DNA of 6,458 nt from assembly GCA_002717915.1 (NCBI GenBank), contig PBCV01000035.1, positions 4,904-11,361 of the forward strand, read 5' to 3'. A program made the position numbers and the translations under genes. How positions within the stretch are numbered: the first letter of the stretch is position 1; each line of letters opens with the position of its first letter. The DNA is from Fidelibacterota bacterium (GTDB lineage Bacteria > Fidelibacterota > Marinisomatia > Marinisomatales > UBA1611). Below the pieces are notes generated by a model. The model was not told the origin of the DNA and searched no databases. It saw only the letters and a program-made list of their open reading frames with translations. Of this stretch, positions 5,952 through 6,458 are shown piece after piece.

Positions 5952-6458
5952 GTTTCCCCATGACATTTTTCTGCGGTAGATAAACATTTTTTAATTTAGC
6001 CACATCTTCCATCCGTTTCTCTGCCACTTTAGATGCTGCTGTATGGGTTGTTACGTCTTCTTCTTCAGAACGCTGAAAGATGGTCATCAGCGTATCGTAG
6101 ATACCTTCTTCAGCCTGGAGAAAAGCACGTTCACGGTTATATCCTTCAATCTCGTTGGCTACATTGATCAACCCGCCAGCGTTGATGGCGTAATCAGGAG
6201 CATAAAGAATCCCTCGGTCTTTAAGCATCTGTGCATGCACATCTTCATTTTTAAGCTGGTTATTGGCAGCTCCTGCTACGATAGAACATTTAAGGTTTGG
6301 GATTGTTTCCTCGTTTAATGTTGCACCCAGGGCACAGGGTGCGTAAATGTCAAGATCCGCATCGTAGATGTCATCCATACCAATCACCTGGACACCAAAT
6401 TCATCTACCACACGTTTTAATGCACTTTCGTCCATATCTGTTACATACAGGTTTGCCC
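5938..6458 (-). CDS. Leu/Glu/Phe/Val amino-acid dehydrogenase, probably leucine dehydrogenase-like (5' partial)
   Basis: The frame enters from the right edge, so the N-terminal dimerisation/catalytic domain is missing; about 172 C-terminal residues are visible. These enzymes oxidatively deaminate an L-amino acid to its 2-oxo acid with NAD(P)+. The visible part begins in the Rossmann domain at ANLYVTDMD. The Asp of VTD (codon 6438-6436) sits at the end of the second strand, where an acidic residue usually goes with NAD+ preference. Then come IYAPCALGATLNEETIP, the cofactor-site motif AGAANNQL (about 6276-6253), and YAPDYAINAGGLINVANE (about 6204-6151) with GYNRERA. The APCALGA, DYAINAGG and GYNRERA wording matches leucine/valine/phenylalanine dehydrogenases better than hexameric glutamate dehydrogenases, but substrate residues in the missing half are needed to decide. 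The ATG at 6435 is internal, not the start. The 3' end overlaps the start region of nusB. Confidence 0.9.
   Translation of the reverse strand, partial: ANLYVTDMDESALKRVVDEFGVQVIGMDDIYDADLDIYAPCALGATLNEETIPNLKCSIVAGAANNQLKNEDVHAQMLKDRGILYAPDYAINAGGLINVANEIEGYNRERAFLQAEEGIYDTLMTIFQRSEEEDVTTHTAASKVAEKRMEDVAKLKNVYLPQKNVMGKRDNT

Noticed and set aside
5938..6435. ATG at 6435 as the start of the dehydrogenase
   Set aside because: The same frame continues upstream as ANLYVTD, a normal part of the Rossmann fold, so this Met is internal and the gene is cut by the window edge.

Overview
The window reads almost entirely on the minus strand. It looks like a chromosomal housekeeping stretch from a free-living Gram-negative-type bacterium. 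Two things point to the Bacteroidota/FCB superphylum, with a lineage such as Candidatus Marinimicrobia plausible. SecA is long (1014 residues) and has an FCB-style extra segment in its preprotein-binding region. The secreted protein at the left edge combines cohesin-like, FN3-start and choice-of-anchor-J/cleaved-adhesin-like segments, a mix common in that group. This placement is inference from sequence flavour; no search was run.

In order of transcription (high to low coordinates): the C-terminal part of a Leu/Glu/Phe/Val-type amino-acid dehydrogenase (6458 to 5938, cut by the window edge); nusB, transcription antitermination factor (to 5517); secA, the preprotein translocase ATPase (5508 to 2464); and a PLP-dependent trans-sulfuration enzyme of the cystathionine gamma-synthase/lyase family (2461 to 1295). 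The first two overlap, nusB and secA are 8 nt apart, and secA and the PLP gene are 2 nt apart. I see no room for terminators or promoters between them, so they probably form one polycistronic unit.

A 133-nt AT-rich intergenic gap (1294 to 1162) follows, holding a TATAAT-like -10 element and a GGAG ribosome binding site. A fifth gene then starts at 1161 and stays open through position 1 (387 codons visible, no stop). It encodes an exported protein: signal peptide, two tandem cohesin-like beta-sandwich domains, the start of an FN3 domain, and the start of a choice-of-anchor-J/cleaved-adhesin-like domain. Its C-terminus, where a sorting signal or anchor would lie, is outside the window.

The first four genes serve general physiology (amino-acid catabolism or synthesis, rRNA transcription, protein export, sulfur amino-acid metabolism). 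The fifth would be a client of the Sec pathway powered by the SecA encoded here. I found no RNA gene, CRISPR array, insertion sequence, prophage or defence system. The points most worth a second look are the modular secreted protein and the SecA C-terminal tail, which lacks the usual zinc-binding cysteines.
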